Below are positions 32,073 to 33,594 of a DNA stretch of 33,594 nucleotides, piece after piece. The stretch is from Streptomyces sp. DvalAA-14 (GTDB lineage: Bacteria; Actinomycetota; Actinomycetes; Streptomycetales; Streptomycetaceae): assembly GCF_900091855.1 (NCBI RefSeq), contig NZ_FMCH01000013.1, forward strand, positions 1 through 33,594, written 5' to 3'. A program made the translations under genes and the position numbers. Under the pieces are notes generated by a model. It was given only the letters and a program-made list of their open reading frames with translations, ran no database searches and had not been told where the DNA came from. The number at the start of each line of letters is the position of its first letter. Positions within the stretch are counted from its first letter, which is position 1.

Positions 32073-32750
32073 ATGACGTCCCTCCCCTTGGTGGTGCTGG
32101 ACATGGCCGGCACCACGGTCGCCGACGAGGGCCTGGTGGAATCGGCCTTCTCCCGGGCCGCCGCCGAACTGGGCACCCCGCCCGGCAGCCCCGAGCACGC
32201 GGGCATGCTCGACCATGTCCGGGCCACCATGGGCGAGTCCAAGATCGTCGTCTTCCGGGCCCTGTTCGGCACCGAGGAGCGCGCCCGGCAGGCCAACGCG
32301 GCCTTCGAGCGCGCCTACGCCGACCTGGTGGACTCCGGCGCCTGCAAGCCGCTGCCCGGCGCCGAGGACGCGATCCGCGAACTGCGCGCCCAAGGCCGCA
32401 AGGTGGCCTTGACCACCGGCTTCTCCCGGACCACCCAGGACGCCATCCTGGCCGCGCTCGGCTGGCAGGACATCGCCGACCTCACCTTGTGCCCCGCCGA
32501 CGCCGGACGCGGCCGGCCCTACCCCGACATGGTGCTCACCGCCCTGCTGCGGACCGGCACCGCCTCGGTCCGGGACATCGCGGTGGCCGGCGACACCGCC
32601 TACGACATGATCAGCGGGATCCGGGCCGGCGCGCCGGTGGTCGCCGGAGTCCTCACCGGCGCCCACCCGGAAGCCGGCCTGCGGGCGGCCGGCGCCACCC
32701 ACATCCTGGCCTCGATCGCCGAACTTCCCGCGCTGCTCGGGGGGTTGTGA
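32073..32750 (+). CDS. Phosphonatase-like HAD hydrolase (TIGR03351 type)
   Basis: 225 residues. First HAD motif is DMAGTT (DxAGT) as in PhnX phosphonoacetaldehyde hydrolase, not the usual DxDxT. The residue before the third motif is Arg (GRPYPDM) rather than Lys, also as in PhnX. The cap region MGESKIVVFRALFG carries a lysine that may form the Schiff base with an aldehyde. VAGDTAYDMISG is motif IV. Cleaves a C-P bond. ATG 32073 has GGTGA 5 nt upstream; GTG 32064, overlapping the FAD gene stop (GTGA), is an alternative. Confidence 0.88.
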   Translation: MTSLPLVVLDMAGTTVADEGLVESAFSRAAAELGTPPGSPEHAGMLDHVRATMGESKIVVFRALFGTEERARQANAAFERAYADLVDSGACKPLPGAEDAIRELRAQGRKVALTTGFSRTTQDAILAALGWQDIADLTLCPADAGRGRPYPDMVLTALLRTGTASVRDIAVAGDTAYDMISGIRAGAPVVAGVLTGAHPEAGLRAAGATHILASIAELPALLGGL

Positions 32751-32753
32751 CCG

Positions 32754-33594
32754 ATGGCGCTCGCCTCCGGCATCCGCTTCGACCGCGTGACGGTCGCCTA
32801 CGGCAGCACCACGGTCCTCGACGCGCTCGATCTGACCGTGGCGCCCGGCGAGGTGATGGCGCTGCTCGGCCCGTCCGGCTCCGGCAAGACCACCGCGCTG
32901 CGGGCGGTGGCCGGTTTCGTCACCCCGGCCGGCGGCCGGGTGCTGATCGGCGACCGCGATGTCACCGACCTGCCGCCGTACAAGCGCGGCATCGGCATGG
33001 TCGTCCAGCAGTACGCGCTGTTCCCGCACCTGCGGGTGGACCAGAACGTGGCCTTCGGCCTCAAGGCGCAGCGGGTCCCCCGGGCGGAGGTTGGCGGGCG
33101 GGTCGGCGAGGCGCTGGAGATGACCGGCATGACGGCCTACGCGCGGCGCTATCCGCGGGAGTTGTCCGGCGGTCAGCAGCAACGCGTCGCCATCGCACGG
33201 GCGTTGGCGATCCGGCCCGGTGTCCTGCTGCTGGACGAACCGCTGTCCGCCCTGGACGCCCGGCTCCGCTCCGGGATGCTCGCTGAACTGGCCCGGCTGC
33301 ACCGGGAGTTGCCGGACGTGTCGATGCTGTACGTCACGCACGACCAGATCGAGGCACTGACCCTCGCCGACCGGATCGCCGTTCTCGACCGGGCCCGCCT
33401 CCAGGACTGCGGCACCCCGCACGACCTCTACCGCACCCCCAGGACCGCCTTCACCGCGGCCTTCGTCGGCAACGCGAACCTGCTGCCGGTCACGGCCGAC
33501 GGCGACGGCGGCCTCCGGCTGGGCGAGGCGGTGCTCCGGGTGGCGGACGCGCCGGTGGAACTGGCCGCCGGGGTGGAGGCGACGCTGTGCGTAC
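32754..33594 (+). CDS. ABC importer ATP-binding protein, 3' end outside window
   Basis: 280 residues visible from the ATG at 32754, 3 nt after the HAD gene stop; the frame continues past the edge. Walker A LLGPSGSGKTT, Q-loop VVQQYALFPHLRV, signature ELSGGQQQRVAIARAL, Walker B VLLLDEPLSALD and VTHDQIEAL are intact. The C-terminal FVGNANLLPV begins the TOBE-type regulatory domain of polyamine/iron/2-aminoethylphosphonate importers. In this operon it probably energises uptake of the phosphonate; the permease and binding protein should lie just to the right. Confidence 0.93.
   Translation, partial: MALASGIRFDRVTVAYGSTTVLDALDLTVAPGEVMALLGPSGSGKTTALRAVAGFVTPAGGRVLIGDRDVTDLPPYKRGIGMVVQQYALFPHLRVDQNVAFGLKAQRVPRAEVGGRVGEALEMTGMTAYARRYPRELSGGQQQRVAIARALAIRPGVLLLDEPLSALDARLRSGMLAELARLHRELPDVSMLYVTHDQIEALTLADRIAVLDRARLQDCGTPHDLYRTPRTAFTAAFVGNANLLPVTADGDGGLRLGEAVLRVADAPVELAAGVEATLCV

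Overview
The window is high-GC chromosomal DNA from an actinomycete of the Streptomyces type (family Streptomycetaceae). Third codon positions are almost always G or C, GTG and TTG starts are common, and several genes have a TANNNT box 6-7 nt before the start codon (leaderless transcripts). The gene set and order (clpS-DUF2017-permease-mec-cysO-cysM-MBL-PTS EIIB-rph-rdgB-tRNA-Leu-bcp-DUF3618-groES-like-PBP-ABC2) are, from memory, the same conserved core region as SCO2897 to SCO2920 of S. coelicolor. No phage, plasmid, CRISPR array, rRNA or intact insertion sequence was seen.

Layout. 1-2232: three consecutive RDD-family membrane proteins; the first is cut by the window edge. 2250-5777: a small membrane protein, a secreted M6 'immune inhibitor A' metalloprotease with a probable TTG start, and a short conserved hypothetical. 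5804-8141: NAD salvage genes pncB and pncA on the minus strand, separated by a fourfold 74-75 bp tandem array of a Streptomyces-type intergenic repeat. A long perfect palindrome sits over the predicted pncB -35 region. 8284-9167: clpS and a DUF2017 gene. 9241-12743: an amino acid permease, then the CysO-dependent cysteine pathway (mec, a 34-codon leader peptide, cysO, cysM). 12994-16558: MBL hydrolase, a lone PTS EIIB without EIIC, RNase PH, RdgB, tRNA-Leu(UAG) and Bcp. 16658-19769: DUF3618 protein, a GroES-like protein and a bifunctional penicillin-binding protein. 20152-22967: an ABC-2 exporter operon (two permeases and an ATPase). 23011-25397 (minus): an N5-(carboxyethyl)ornithine synthase-like dehydrogenase preceded by a class V aminotransferase. 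25652-27978: a DUF445 membrane protein and a fumarylacetoacetase-family hydrolase, with a MITE inserted exactly at the stop codon of the latter. 28213-29873 (minus): a UPF0303 protein coupled to a Gfo/Idh/MocA oxidoreductase. 30004-33594: a GntR/HutC regulator followed by a phosphonate-type operon (FAD amine oxidoreductase, phosphonatase-like HAD hydrolase, ABC importer ATPase) that runs off the right edge.

The most distinctive parts are the right-hand operon, which looks like a catabolic route for an aminophosphonate whose exact substrate is not evident; the carboxyethylornithine synthase/aminotransferase pair, an opine-like pathway of unknown product; and the cysteine locus, with a leaderless leader peptide and a sulfur carrier that has two residues after its Gly-Gly. 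Most of the rest is ordinary Streptomyces housekeeping DNA. All family assignments come from reading the translated sequence; no database search was run.
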